From Eximiradius sp. (lineage in GTDB: Bacteria; Bacteroidota; Ignavibacteria; Kapaibacteriales; UBA2268): DNA of 64,000 nucleotides. The translations under genes and the position numbers were made by a program. The notes beneath the pieces were generated by a model. The model made no database searches. It was not told the origin of the DNA and saw only the letters and a program-made list of their open reading frames with translations. Position 1 is the first letter of the stretch; each line of letters begins with the position of its first letter. The stretch is from contig CAKZLY010000020.1 in assembly GCA_937127445.1 (NCBI GenBank), positions 41,410 to 105,409 on the forward strand, written 5' to 3'. Shown piece by piece: positions 43,537 through 53,295 of this stretch.

Positions 43537-45057
43537 TTATTCAATTAGTATTTTGCCTGTCATTTCCTCTGGAATTTCAAGCCCCATAATATTGAGAACA
43601 GTTGGGGCGACATCGGCTAAAATACCATCTTTTGCTTTTTTATATTCATCAGAAACGACGATGAAAGGCACAGGATTGAGAGAATGAGCTGTGTTTGGTG
43701 AGCCATCTGGATTTTTTGCGTAGTCTGCGTTACCGTGGTCAGCAAGAATTAGCACGATATAATTGTTTTTTCGAGCAATTTCGACAACATCCGCAAGACA
43801 AGTATCAACGGCTTCGACAGCTTTGCGAATTGCTTCATAAACTCCCGTATGCCCTACCATATCACCATTAGCAAAATTCAAGCAAATGAAATCATATTTC
43901 TGGGTGTTAAGTTGCTCGGCAAGTGCATCTTTCACTTCAAAGGCACTCATTTCGGGTTTCATATCGTAAGTAGGGACTTTTGGAGAATGGATTAGAATTC
44001 TATCTTCATTTTCGAAAACTTCCTCTCGCCCACCCGAGAAGAAAAATGTAACGTGAGCATATTTTTCGGTTTCGGCTATTCTCAGTTGGTGAAATCCTGC
44101 TTTGGAAATAACTTCGCCCAAGGTATTGGATACATTTTCCTTATCATAAATTACGTGAACATTCTGGAAAGTGTCGTCGTATCGTGTCATAGTAAGACAA
44201 TATAAATTTATAGTATGCATATCGTATTCGTGCATATCTTTTTGAGTAAGTGCAATTGTAATTTCGCGAAGTCTGTCAGTTCGGAAATTGAAACAAATAA
44301 AGACATCGCCTTCCTGAACCACCGCAATAGGTTTTCCACCGTCATCGACACAAACTATTGGCTTAATAAATTCATCAGTAACATCTTCGTCGTAAGACTC
44401 TTGAATTGCTTTGAGGATGTCAGTTGTAGGTTTACCAATTCCTTTCGTAATTAAATCGTAACCTTGTTTGATGCGTTCCCAACGTTTATCTCTATCCATT
44501 GTGTAATACCGGCCGCAGAGAGAGGCAATTTTCCCGTTAGAATGCTCAAGATGATCGAGCAAGTTTTTAATGTAGCCATAGCCGCTTCGAGGGTCGGTAT
44601 CTCGTCCATCGGTCAATGCGTGGATAAATACACGTTCTAAACCATAGTCTTTTGTAAGGTCGCATAATTTGTAAAGGTGTTTGTCGAGTGAATGAACACC
44701 GCCATCGGAAACTAGACCGAGAAAATGAACAGCTTTATTGTTTTCTTTGGCATATTTAAACGCATCTGCAAGAACAGGGTTTTTGTCTATTTTTCCTTCG
44801 CGAATTTCTTTGTTGATTTTGACTAAATCCTGATAAACAATGCGTCCAGCACCAATATTCAAGTGTCCAACTTCGGAATTGCCCATTTGCCCATCAGGAA
44901 GACCAACATTTTCTCCGCAAGTAAGCAATTTCGAGTTTGGATAATTAGCAATTAATTGATCCCAATATGGTGTATTGGCAACACTAATAACGTCAGATTG
45001 GCTACCATCGCCAATTCCCCAACCGTCTAATATTGTCAGTAAAACTTTTTTTCTCAT
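43537..45057 (-). CDS. gpmI: 2,3-bisphosphoglycerate-independent phosphoglycerate mutase
   Basis: It interconverts 3- and 2-phosphoglycerate in glycolysis through a phosphoserine intermediate. The 506-residue protein starts [14 protein letters not shown] (metal-binding Asp). The nucleophile Ser is in [17 protein letters not shown], substrate residues in [14 protein letters not shown], and metal ligands in GDMVGHTG and [14 protein letters not shown]. Length and motif order are standard. The DnaJ-like gene follows 21 bases after it on the same strand. Confidence 0.97.
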   Translation of the reverse strand: MRKKVLLTILDGWGIGDGSQSDVISVANTPYWDQLIANYPNSKLLTCGENVGLPDGQMGNSEVGHLNIGAGRIVYQDLVKINKEIREGKIDKNPVLADAFKYAKENNKAVHFLGLVSDGGVHSLDKHLYKLCDLTKDYGLERVFIHALTDGRDTDPRSGYGYIKNLLDHLEHSNGKIASLCGRYYTMDRDKRWERIKQGYDLITKGIGKPTTDILKAIQESYDEDVTDEFIKPIVCVDDGGKPIAVVQEGDVFICFNFRTDRLREITIALTQKDMHEYDMHTINLYCLTMTRYDDTFQNVHVIYDKENVSNTLGEVISKAGFHQLRIAETEKYAHVTFFFSGGREEVFENEDRILIHSPKVPTYDMKPEMSAFEVKDALAEQLNTQKYDFICLNFANGDMVGHTGVYEAIRKAVEAVDTCLADVVEIARKNNYIVLILADHGNADYAKNPDGSPNTAHSLNPVPFIVVSDEYKKAKDGILADVAPTVLNIMGLEIPEEMTGKILIE

Positions 45058-45158
45058 ACTATTCCCAAATTAGTTCTTAATAAGATGAAGACGATTTTCT
45101 AAACTATTAATTTTCAATAATTATTCTTAATTTGGGAAGATAATTTTGGTATAATGCA

Positions 45159-46304
45159 ATGAAAATTGGGTATTTATCATATTTTAATTCTAAAGACGTT
45201 CGAGCGTGGTCGGGTTCTATCTATTTCATACGCCGAGAACTTGAAAAAATGGGTATAGAGCTTGTTCCGATTGACGATATTGGGAGTATGCTTGATGAAT
45301 CGTATAAGATTAAGTCGTTATATTACAAGGCAATAGGGAAAAATCATCATCGATTACGTGAAAGTCGAATAATGCAAAGGGCAGCAGAAAAAGCTAAGAA
45401 ACTTATAGAAAAGTATCGTCCGGATGTTCTATTAAGTCTTGGTTCGCTTGAAATCTCTATGCTAAAATGCGAAGTACCTGCAACATTTTGGGCTGATGCG
45501 ACTTTTCGTCAGCTTGTGAATTACTATCCAGAATATTCGAATTTATCGGCGACTACGCTGCGAGAAGGTGAATTTTTAGAGAAAAAAAGCATTGATAATG
45601 CATCTCGAATGTTTTTTGCATCGGAATGGGCTGCATTGGGAGCAGTAGAATTCTACCGTGCTGATAAGAATAAAGTAAAGGTTTTACCGTTCGGGGCAAA
45701 TTTGTATAATCCACCCGCAGAAAGCGAAGTAGCAAGTTATATTGAAAATAAGAGCTTTGATGCTATTGAATTACTATTTGTAGGAGTGGCCTTCGAGCGA
45801 AAAGGTGGCAGGACTGCTTTGGAAATAGCCCACAAAATAAATCAAAAAGGGCGAAAGGTGCGGCTTCATATAATCGGTTGCCAACCTGAAATAAATGAAA
45901 GCAATGATTTTATCAAAATCTATGGATTTCTTAACAAAGCCAATCCCAATGATATGAAGACAATTGAGGAATTATATAGGAAAGCGCATTTTTTTGTTAT
46001 GCCATCGATTGCTGAGTGCTATGGAATTGTATTTTGTGAAGCGAACGCTTACGGACTACCTGTTGTTGGAGCAAATAATGGAGGAATGCCAACGATAATA
46101 AATCCGAATAATAATGGTTTTTTGTTCGATTATTTGAATTATGAGCAAAGCGTAAATTATATATCTGAAAAAATAATTGAGATTGGAGCAAATCGTAGCA
46201 ATTACGAAGAAGCGGCTTATAAATCACGCAATGAGTACGAAAAACGTCTAAATTGGGAAGTATCGGTAAAGGAATTAATACGTGAATTGAAATCTATAAT
46301 ATAA
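45159..46304 (+). CDS. Family 4-type (GT-B) glycosyltransferase
   Basis: This 381-residue enzyme has a GT-B fold. The N-domain begins KIGYLSYFNSKDVRAWSGS. The C-domain has LLFVGVAFERKGGRTALEIA, a linker strand with VRLHIIGCQPE, and the donor-binding FVMPSIAECYGIVFCEANA containing the E-x7-E pair. TFWADATFRQLVNYYPEY is a less common insertion that I have seen in sugar transferases of this group. It probably adds a sugar to an envelope or soluble acceptor; specificity is unknown. It is a single gene with a terminator directly after it. Confidence 0.87.
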   Translation: MKIGYLSYFNSKDVRAWSGSIYFIRRELEKMGIELVPIDDIGSMLDESYKIKSLYYKAIGKNHHRLRESRIMQRAAEKAKKLIEKYRPDVLLSLGSLEISMLKCEVPATFWADATFRQLVNYYPEYSNLSATTLREGEFLEKKSIDNASRMFFASEWAALGAVEFYRADKNKVKVLPFGANLYNPPAESEVASYIENKSFDAIELLFVGVAFERKGGRTALEIAHKINQKGRKVRLHIIGCQPEINESNDFIKIYGFLNKANPNDMKTIEELYRKAHFFVMPSIAECYGIVFCEANAYGLPVVGANNGGMPTIINPNNNGFLFDYLNYEQSVNYISEKIIEIGANRSNYEEAAYKSRNEYEKRLNWEVSVKELIRELKSII

Positions 46305-46306
46305 AG

Positions 46307-46331
46307 AAGGCTGCTCTAAACGAGCAGCCTT
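46307..46331. terminator. Bidirectional-looking hairpin between the glycosyltransferase and rpsU
   Basis: A perfect 10-bp stem with a 5-base loop (arm AAGGCTGCTC) begins 3 bases after the glycosyltransferase stop and lies 21 bases past the stop of the convergent rpsU. T-runs are short on both sides (TTTCG on plus, TTCTTTATATT on minus), so efficiency is uncertain. Confidence 0.7.
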
Positions 46332-46351
46332 TCGAAAATTTAAGAACAGAA

Positions 46352-46549
46352 TTAATCATTCATTTCGTGTGATAATTTCTTTTGACGACGAGCGGCTTTA
46401 ATACGCGACATACGTTTTTCGACCGAAGGCTTCACATAAGCTGTTCTTTTTTTGAACTCGCGTAGAATACCCGAGCGCTCATATTTTTTCTTAAAGCGTT
46501 TTAAAGCGCGGTCGATATTTTCATTAGTTTGAAGAGTTACGCCTATCAC
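46352..46549 (-). CDS. rpsU: 30S ribosomal protein S21
   Basis: The 65-residue protein bS21 is recognised by NIDRALKRFKKKYERSG, ILREFKKRTAYVKPSVEKR and a basic C-terminus (KAARRQKKLSHEMND). The start codon is GTG at 46549. In Flavobacterium, bS21 has a Tyr in its C-terminal helix that I recall helping to hide the 16S anti-Shine-Dalgarno; here Arg appears at the corresponding spot in KAARRQ by my hand alignment. This fits the many real Shine-Dalgarno sequences in this window. The gene stands alone between two convergent hairpins. Confidence 0.93.
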   Translation of the reverse strand: MIGVTLQTNENIDRALKRFKKKYERSGILREFKKRTAYVKPSVEKRMSRIKAARRQKKLSHEMND

Positions 46550-46598
46550 TGCTATTTTTCACCTACCTTTCGCGCAGATTTAATTTAGTTCAACATAT

Positions 46599-47000
46599 TT
46601 ATGATAATTTTTCGATAAGACGTTTTTCGTTGTTCTTTTCAAATTGAACGATGATTGAATGGCCACCATTGCTAGTAACTTCTTTTTTGCGAACAATGCC
46701 GACATCTTGCCACACTTCGTGATAGATTACGTCGCCGATTTTATATTCGTTTTTAGGTGTGTATGTTTTTGCATCCTCACGTGTAATATGAATAACGGCT
46801 TTGGACTTATCCTGGTCTTGTTCGATTGCATCCAAATTAACAAGTTGGGAGTGGCGGCTTCTGGTGCATCTTGCCCATTGCTGGCGTCCGTTTTCGGTTT
46901 CGATTGGTTCGCCGATGAGCTCGTGTTTGGTTTCTTTCATTAAAAAGGGAGAGTATAGAGTAATGTACTTAGCTCTACGAGACCTTCTTTTTATGGCCAT
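46599..47000 (-). CDS. Small basic protein with a UvrD/Tudor-like C-terminal segment
   Basis: From ATG 47000 the protein is 133 residues. Residues ~1-60 are basic (MAIKRRSRRAKYITLYSPF, then QWARCTRSRHSQLVNLDAI). Residues ~85-130 read YKIGDVIYHEVWQDVGIVRK and IIVQFEKNNEKRLIEKLS, the five-stranded pattern of the small Tudor-like domain found at the end of UvrD/PcrA helicases. That domain contacts RNA polymerase or DNA. I do not recognise the full-length family. An upstream in-frame start at 47027 is less likely: AAAGAGAT lies 12 bases before ATG 47000. It lies 50 bases upstream of rpsU on the same strand and may be co-transcribed. Confidence 0.6.
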   Translation of the reverse strand: MAIKRRSRRAKYITLYSPFLMKETKHELIGEPIETENGRQQWARCTRSRHSQLVNLDAIEQDQDKSKAVIHITREDAKTYTPKNEYKIGDVIYHEVWQDVGIVRKKEVTSNGGHSIIVQFEKNNEKRLIEKLS

Positions 47001-47131
47001 ATTAAATCTCTTTATGAAAAAGAACAAAAATTATATGCAAAATTACGAAAAAATTTGTTGAAAATCAAAAAATATATTATAATGCAAAATTATATTTGCA
47101 TAAAATGGAATAAAATATTTAATTTTTTTGT

Positions 47132-48325
47132 TTAACTAATAAGCCCCAATTCTCTTCCAACTTCTGCAAATACTTCTAAAATTTTGTCCAAATGTTCTTT
47201 TTCATGGGAAGCCATATATGAAGTTCTCATCATACTCATATTAGGTGGAACGCCTGGCGGAATAAATGCGTTGACGAACACACCTTTGTCGAATAGTTTA
47301 CGCCAAAAAACGAAAGCTATCTCGACTTGTCCAACAATTACAGGAACGATTGCTGTTTTGCTTTCAACAATATGGAAGCCTAATTGCTTGAAGCCTTCGC
47401 GCATATAATTTGCGTTCCAGATTAATTTGTCGACAAGTTCGGGCTGCTCTTCCAAAATATCGAGTGCAGCAAGAGTTGCTGCGCAGGAAGCAGGAGTTGG
47501 GCTGGCACTAAAAATAATAGCAGGAGAATTATGTTTCAAGTAATTAATAACACGTTCGGGACCACCAACAAAGCCGCCGAGAGAAGCGAAAGTTTTCGAG
47601 AATGTTCCCATAACAAGATTCTGCTTGACATCTATTCCGAAGTAACTATGAGTACCTCGTCCACCTACTCCAATTACGCCAGTTGAATGAGCATCGTCGA
47701 CAAGGACGCGAGCGCCATATTTTTCTGCAATTGCAACTAATTCAGGAAGGTTTACTATTTCGCCTGTAACTGAGAAGACACCATCGGTAACGATAAATTT
47801 GCCGGCACTATCGGGAATTGACTGAAGGACTTTTTCCAAATCTTCCATATCGTTGTGTTTGTAGCGTTTGAATTCAGCAAAAGCACCTTTTGCCATCATC
47901 GCACCGCTTACGATACAAGCGTGATTTTCCTTGTCGGAGATAATCACATCGCCTTTTTGAGCAATAGTAGAGATAATTCCAAGAGCTGTTTGGAAGCCCG
48001 TGCTGAACAGCAGAACAGCTTCTATTCCAAGGAATTTAGCCAGTCTTGCTTCCAGTTCATTATGCAAGTCGAGTGTGCCAGTCAGATAGCGCGAGCCGGA
48101 GCAACCGGTTCCGTATTTATTGATTGCGTTGTGGGCAGCTTCCTTTACTTTTGGATGTGCAGTAAGTCCTAAATAGTTATTCGAACCAGCCATAATCATT
48201 TTCTTGCCATAGACAGAAACAACTGGTCCTTCGTTTTCTTCGATAGCGTGGAAATATGGGTATAATCCCTGAGCTTTTACTTCATCAGCACGAGTAAAGG
48301 CAAAACATTTTTCAAAAACGTCCAC
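47132..48325 (-). CDS. Alpha-oxoamine synthase, serine-palmitoyltransferase-like
   Basis: This 397-residue PLP enzyme condenses an amino acid with an acyl-CoA. Family motifs are [48 protein letters not shown] (Asp and His that hold PLP) and [16 protein letters not shown] with the Schiff-base Lys. The leader [18 protein letters not shown] is closer to Bacteroides serine palmitoyltransferase than to KBL or BioF as I recall them, so sphingolipid synthesis is likely but not certain. Alternatives are glycine C-acetyltransferase or 8-amino-7-oxononanoate synthase. The start is GTG 48325 with AAGGACA upstream. No other sphingolipid genes are adjacent. The 270-base gap above it (48326-48596) holds only the glgP terminator. 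Confidence 0.75.
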   Translation of the reverse strand: MDVFEKCFAFTRADEVKAQGLYPYFHAIEENEGPVVSVYGKKMIMAGSNNYLGLTAHPKVKEAAHNAINKYGTGCSGSRYLTGTLDLHNELEARLAKFLGIEAVLLFSTGFQTALGIISTIAQKGDVIISDKENHACIVSGAMMAKGAFAEFKRYKHNDMEDLEKVLQSIPDSAGKFIVTDGVFSVTGEIVNLPELVAIAEKYGARVLVDDAHSTGVIGVGGRGTHSYFGIDVKQNLVMGTFSKTFASLGGFVGGPERVINYLKHNSPAIIFSASPTPASCAATLAALDILEEQPELVDKLIWNANYMREGFKQLGFHIVESKTAIVPVIVGQVEIAFVFWRKLFDKGVFVNAFIPPGVPPNMSMMRTSYMASHEKEHLDKILEVFAEVGRELGLIS

Positions 48326-48509
48326 AGTATGTCCTTTATGATAGTTAATTATTCTCGTAAAACATACAAAGATATGAAAAAATAAAAACTTAAAAAAGAA
48401 TTAACTTACTTAACAGAGTATTAATCAAACAACTAATTAGTTATAAATATTTTTATAATCTACTGTGTAATAATGAAATAGAAGTTTTTTACCTTCTATA
48501 GTAAGATAA

Positions 48510-48545
48510 GAAAAATAAAAAACTGCCACACATTATGGGCAGTTT
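48510..48545 (-). terminator. Intrinsic terminator of glgP
   Basis: Read on the minus strand, an 8-bp stem (AAACTGCC / GGCAGTTT, 10-base loop, 48545-48520) leads into TTTATTTTTC. It lies about 50 bases past the glgP stop. Confidence 0.85.
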
Positions 48546-48596
48546 CAATTTATTAAGCAATAATGAATTCCTTCTATATAATTTCATAGCAAAATA

Positions 48597-51155
48597 CTAC
48601 TTCAAATTAGCCCATTTACAAAGATACATTTCAGCAGGATGAACAAGATATTTATGTTTTGGAAGAACACGTATAGTAAATCCTTGCATACCTGTATCGG
48701 GGCAAATGTAGCTGCCACTGAAATAATGAACATTTTTTTCTGTTTTCACATAGAGAAGTTCTTCTGCGACAGCATTTTGGAATTCGCCGTGGTGGTCAAT
48801 TGAACCATAATATACTTGAACGGAAACATCATCAGGTTGAATTTCACCAAGTTTAACTTTAACCGAGATAGGCACTTTACGCCCAACGTAATAATCGCGT
48901 TTATGTTCGAAGTCGACTTGAAGAATATCAACATTTTGCCAATGCATACGAATTCTGTCTTTCCACACCTGGAATTTTTTTGCTTCGGCAGCACCATTTT
49001 CGGCGAGAGTGCGGTATTTTTCGGCAGCAGGCAGATAAAATTGGTCGGTGTAGTTGCGCACCATACGATGAGTGGAAAAGCGCCCTGCAATAGTTGCGAT
49101 AGAGTTTTTCATATATTGCACCCATTCTTCGGGTACTTTGTTTGCCGAACGTTTATAGAACATTGGAACGATAACGGTTTCGAGAGTATCATAGAGCATA
49201 TCTGCTTCGATATTTTCCATTTCTGGGCTATTGTCGTGCTCTTCGCCAGTGCCAATAGCAAAGCCGTTTTGAGCATTAAATCCTTCGTCCCACCATCCAT
49301 CTAAGATTGAGAAATTTAGAGTGCCGTTTATTGCAGCTTTCATACCGCTTGTTCCGCTTGCTTCGAGCGGGCGAATAGGATTATTGAGCCATACATCACA
49401 ACCTTTGACAAGCATACGTGCAATTACCATATCGTAGTCTTCGAGAAAAACGACATGTTTTTCGAGTCCCCATTGGCGAACACGCTGGATAATTGACTGT
49501 ATTACTTCTTTGCCTTGAATATCGTGTGGATGAGCTTTGCCGGAGATAACCACTTGCACTGGATGTTCTGGATTGGTCAGGATTTGCTTTAATCTATCCA
49601 TATTCTTGAACAGAAGCAAAGCACGTTTATATGTAGCGAACCTACGGGCAAAACCAATAGTCAGAGTGTCCGGATTGAGCAATTCGTTTATTTTGCTTAC
49701 TTGGTCGGGCGGGAGTGAGTGTTTTTGTTTTGTGTTGAGATAATTACGTGCAAAAAGAATAAGTCGAACACGGCGGCGTTGCTTTTCGCGCCAAATTTCT
49801 TCTGATGGTATAGAATATATCATCTGCCAAATGTCTTCCCTATCGGTTTCAGAACGCCAAATTGGAGAAAGATACCTATCGAAAAGTTCGGCAAATTCGC
49901 GTGCTATCCAGGTCTGGGTATGAACGCCATTTGTAATTCCACAGATGGGCACCTCATTTTCAGGGAAACATTTATATAGAGAGTGCCACATTTTTCGGGC
50001 AACCCGTCCGTGTAATTTACTTACTCCATTATGATACGAAGTCATTTTCAGCCCCAAAACAGTCATCGAGAAATCGCCTTCGGGATTAAAAGAACCGATT
50101 TGCCCCATTTCGAGAAGTTCTTCGCGAGAGATGCCAAATTCATCTTTAAAATAAAGCAAATTATTCTCAATTCTAAACAGTTCGAAAGTTTCGTTGCCAG
50201 CTGGCACCGGGGTATGGGTAGTGAAAACCGAGCTTTCTTTGCATAAAGTTTTTGCAGAGCGGAAATCAAGGTTGTATTTTTTCATAAGCTGCTTTGTTCT
50301 TTCCCAGAGGGCGAATGCAGCGTGTCCTTCGTTGATATGAATCACTTCTGCATTAATTCCCATAGCTTCGAGAGCACGCATACCGCCGATGCCAAGCACC
50401 ATTTCTTGCTGGATACGAGTTTCACGGTCGCCGCCATAGAGCTGGTCGGTAATATCTTTGTATTCAATATCGTGGTTATCATCGATATTGGTATCCAGCA
50501 TATAAAGGCAAATTCTGCCGATATTAATTTTCCAGATTTGAGCAAAAACATTTCCTTTGGGCAATTTTACAGTGATTTTGAGTGGTTCGCCATCATCACC
50601 ACGAACAATTGTAAGCGGCAGCGAGAAGAAATCATTATAGATATATTGCTCGTTTTGCCAGCCATTTTGAGTAATTCTTTGACGGAAATAGCCTTGCTGA
50701 TAAAGCAGTCCTACACCGACGAGTGGTAAACCAAGATCGCTTGCGGATTTTAAATGGTCGCCAGCAAGCACACCCAGACCACCAGAATAATTAGGGAGGC
50801 TCTCGTTTATTCCGTATTCCATCGAAAAATATGCAATTACACCATCAGTTGAAATATGTTTGGACTTATAGTAGGTATTCCCATTTATATAAGAAATGAA
50901 TTTGCTGTGAATATAATCAAGGTAGCTGACAAAATCTTGCGATTCGGCTAACTTTTTCAATTGTTCCTGAGATGTTTTGTTAATCAAAAGCACGGGATTA
51001 TGATTGACTTCTTCCCAAAGACTTCTGTTTATTCTGATAAACAACTCGCGAGCATCAGAATTCCAGCACCACCAATAGTTGTAGGCGAGTTCCTTGAGCT
51101 TTGCAATGCGTGCTGGCAAATTAGCAGTAACAACAAATGAATGAAGTGGCTTCAT
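48597..51155 (-). CDS. glgP: Alpha-glucan phosphorylase (GT35)
   Basis: It releases glucose-1-phosphate from glycogen or other alpha-1,4-glucans. The 852-residue protein begins with the DUF3417 N-terminal domain (LKELAYNYWWCWNSDARELF). The catalytic body has YFSMEYGINESLPNYSGGLG, VIHINEGHAAFALWER, TTHTPVPAGNE, GITNGVHTQTW and IGFARRFATYKRA. The PLP Lys lies in EASGTSGMKAAING. Residues ~730-852 are a C-terminal extension (MHWQNVDILQVDFEHKRDYY...). I use ATG 51155, with GGAG upstream; a TTG start at 51167 would overlap that element. The gene is divergent from the membrane glycosyltransferase at 51235. Confidence 0.95.
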   Translation of the reverse strand: MKPLHSFVVTANLPARIAKLKELAYNYWWCWNSDARELFIRINRSLWEEVNHNPVLLINKTSQEQLKKLAESQDFVSYLDYIHSKFISYINGNTYYKSKHISTDGVIAYFSMEYGINESLPNYSGGLGVLAGDHLKSASDLGLPLVGVGLLYQQGYFRQRITQNGWQNEQYIYNDFFSLPLTIVRGDDGEPLKITVKLPKGNVFAQIWKINIGRICLYMLDTNIDDNHDIEYKDITDQLYGGDRETRIQQEMVLGIGGMRALEAMGINAEVIHINEGHAAFALWERTKQLMKKYNLDFRSAKTLCKESSVFTTHTPVPAGNETFELFRIENNLLYFKDEFGISREELLEMGQIGSFNPEGDFSMTVLGLKMTSYHNGVSKLHGRVARKMWHSLYKCFPENEVPICGITNGVHTQTWIAREFAELFDRYLSPIWRSETDREDIWQMIYSIPSEEIWREKQRRRVRLILFARNYLNTKQKHSLPPDQVSKINELLNPDTLTIGFARRFATYKRALLLFKNMDRLKQILTNPEHPVQVVISGKAHPHDIQGKEVIQSIIQRVRQWGLEKHVVFLEDYDMVIARMLVKGCDVWLNNPIRPLEASGTSGMKAAINGTLNFSILDGWWDEGFNAQNGFAIGTGEEHDNSPEMENIEADMLYDTLETVIVPMFYKRSANKVPEEWVQYMKNSIATIAGRFSTHRMVRNYTDQFYLPAAEKYRTLAENGAAEAKKFQVWKDRIRMHWQNVDILQVDFEHKRDYYVGRKVPISVKVKLGEIQPDDVSVQVYYGSIDHHGEFQNAVAEELLYVKTEKNVHYFSGSYICPDTGMQGFTIRVLPKHKYLVHPAEMYLCKWANLK

Positions 51156-51234
51156 TTTCTTCTCCAATATATCTAAATAATTCTGTTCAAATAAATTTTA
51201 ATGAAGTTTAATATAAATAATTTATTTTAGAAAA

Positions 51235-52803
51235 ATGAAAAAAATAATTCAACTAAATTCTTTTGTTCGAATGAAGCGGCAAAATTATATTTCAACATTT
51301 TTGGTGTTTTTTTCAGCATTCGCCTGGTTTCTGATTGGAGCGAATTTTGGTTTAAATATATACGATGAAGGAATTGGAATAGTTGGTGCCAAACGAATTC
51401 TGATGGGCGAAGTTCCATATCGAGATTTTTGGACCATATATTCGCCACTGTGGTATTATGTATTGGGTTTGTGGATAAAACTTTTCGGTAGCGAGATCTT
51501 TGTAATTAGACTGTTTACAATTTTGTTGAATAGTATCAGTATTTCTATTATCTATAAAACTATTAAATCGCAAAATATCAATCCATATCTTGGCACTCTT
51601 GCAGCCGCGATGTTTCTGAGCCTTTCGCCGTTTTATGGTAGAGCAATCCCGCTGGCATTATTGTTCACTTTTCTTATGATTTACTATCTATTGAATAAAA
51701 AAAGCAATTCGGATTATATAATTATTGGTATTTTGAATGTTTTGCTGTTTGCAACTCGACACGATTTCGGAATTTATGCAATTGCCTCCACAATCTGTGT
51801 TGCAATATTTGAAAATAAGATATTAAAAGAGAAGAGCATAAAGCAGTATTTGATTTATCTTATGACATTACTTTTTGTTCTTTGTTTGTATTTTCTTATA
51901 CTGCTTAAAATTGGGGCGCTGGGAGACTATTTTGAATACGCATACAAGTTTGTTTTTGAAAAATTTGGTGTGGGACGTTCACTTCCTTTCCCAAATCCAT
52001 TTATTGTGTTTTTTGAAGAGAACGTTCCTATTGGAAGCAGAGTATATAATTTATGGCTCTCTATTATATTTTATCTACCATTTGTATTAATTGGCACTTT
52101 GTTTTATTTAATAATAAAATCGAAAATAGAAATCAGCAGCGAAAGCAAATTCTTCGTAACAATAACGTTATTTTCCCTAATTTTTAGTGCACAAGGAATG
52201 GTTCGTTCGGGGTATGAGCATATTTTACCATCATTATTGATAATCACGATGATGATTACGTCAATTATGGTAAGGCTTAATCTGGCAAATAAATTTTATT
52301 TATTATTTCTACTGATTTTCTTTTCGTTTCCGCCAATAGCAAAGAAGGCACAATCATTGATTTACTTATATTCGGGTAAATCATCGGAAATAAAATCGCA
52401 TTTTTCTAAATTCATCAAATTGCCCAAAGAAGAAGCAGAAAACTACAACAACCTTATCGAATACGTGCAAATATTCGACCGCAGTGAATATTTATACTCG
52501 GGTGTTTTATACCACGAAAAAATATTCATAAATGATATTATGCTTTACCACCTTACAAATCGCTATCCTGCGACGAAATATCACGAACTTCATCCAGGAC
52601 AGGCAACCGAAGCAAGTATTCAAGATGAAATTATAGCAGAGTTGAAGAGCAAAAAAACCCATGTTTTAGTTCTTTATTACGACAAAGAAAGTGAGAAACA
52701 GAAAATAATTGGCGAAAGCAACCTGGATGAGTATATAAGAGAAAATTACCTGTTAAGCAAAATTTTTGGCAATTATTATGTATTTAGATTAAACAAGCAT
52801 TAA
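51235..52803 (+). CDS. GT-C membrane glycosyltransferase (GT39-like)
   Basis: This 522-residue integral membrane protein has about ten helices and a C-terminal soluble region (~400-522). The first extracytoplasmic loop carries FGLNIYDEGIGIVGAKRILMG; the Asp-Glu pair and the following PYRDFWTIYSPLWYYVLG are the pattern of GT-C enzymes that use polyprenyl-linked sugars. They modify proteins, lipids or polysaccharides outside the membrane. The acceptor is unknown. It faces glgP divergently across an 79-base gap and is convergent with the membrane protein gene at 52821, separated by 17 bases. Confidence 0.75.
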   Translation: MKKIIQLNSFVRMKRQNYISTFLVFFSAFAWFLIGANFGLNIYDEGIGIVGAKRILMGEVPYRDFWTIYSPLWYYVLGLWIKLFGSEIFVIRLFTILLNSISISIIYKTIKSQNINPYLGTLAAAMFLSLSPFYGRAIPLALLFTFLMIYYLLNKKSNSDYIIIGILNVLLFATRHDFGIYAIASTICVAIFENKILKEKSIKQYLIYLMTLLFVLCLYFLILLKIGALGDYFEYAYKFVFEKFGVGRSLPFPNPFIVFFEENVPIGSRVYNLWLSIIFYLPFVLIGTLFYLIIKSKIEISSESKFFVTITLFSLIFSAQGMVRSGYEHILPSLLIITMMITSIMVRLNLANKFYLLFLLIFFSFPPIAKKAQSLIYLYSGKSSEIKSHFSKFIKLPKEEAENYNNLIEYVQIFDRSEYLYSGVLYHEKIFINDIMLYHLTNRYPATKYHELHPGQATEASIQDEIIAELKSKKTHVLVLYYDKESEKQKIIGESNLDEYIRENYLLSKIFGNYYVFRLNKH

Positions 52804-52820
52804 AACCCGCCAAGATAGGC

Positions 52821-53294
52821 TTATTTCTCAATACTTTTCTTGATATTTTCAATATCTTCGGATAGTTTGTCCTCGTTTTGATAAGTAGAGAAGCGAAGAC
52901 GTAGGTAGCGTTTTCTTTCTGGAAGTTTAACCAGTGCAATTTTGTATTTTGAGCGAATACGAATTGATTTTTCATATTTAATGATAATTCTCTCGATTTC
53001 TGAAAATTTGTACTTTTTTTCTTTTTTCCCAACACGGAAAACAATATAATCGTTGCCGATAACAATAAATCTTCGTTTGATGGAATTAATGAACAAGGAA
53101 ACAGAAGCAACGACGATAAACAGCGCAAGCAAAATAGTTATTGGGTCGAGCAGGCGAATTGTCATATATCCGCCTTCGATTGTGCCTCTCAAAATACTAT
53201 AAAACACAAGGACAATAGCATCGATAGCGATTGTCTGATAGTAGAAATCGAGTCTCTGAGGATAGATTTTTTCAATATTGTTTAAATCGTTCAT
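52821..53294 (-). CDS. Small membrane protein with PH-like domain, downstream of murG
   Basis: The 157-residue protein has two helices at ~20-65 (IAIDAIVLVFYSILRG, DPITILLALFIVVASVSLFI). A beta-rich segment with FIVIGNDYIVFRVGKKEKKY and FSEIERIIIKYEKS follows, which reads like a bacterial PH-type domain. I do not recognise a specific family. ATG 53294 is chosen: it lies one base after the murG stop (TAATATG), indicating translational coupling to murG. The upstream in-frame option at 53312 would overlap murG. Confidence 0.6.
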   Translation of the reverse strand: MNDLNNIEKIYPQRLDFYYQTIAIDAIVLVFYSILRGTIEGGYMTIRLLDPITILLALFIVVASVSLFINSIKRRFIVIGNDYIVFRVGKKEKKYKFSEIERIIIKYEKSIRIRSKYKIALVKLPERKRYLRLRFSTYQNEDKLSEDIENIKKSIEK

Positions 53295-53295
53295 A

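Noticed and set aside
48816..49304. A 162-codon plus-strand frame inside glgP
   Set aside because: glgP is certain by PLP-Lys and other motifs on the minus strand; the plus frame is low-complexity antisense sequence.
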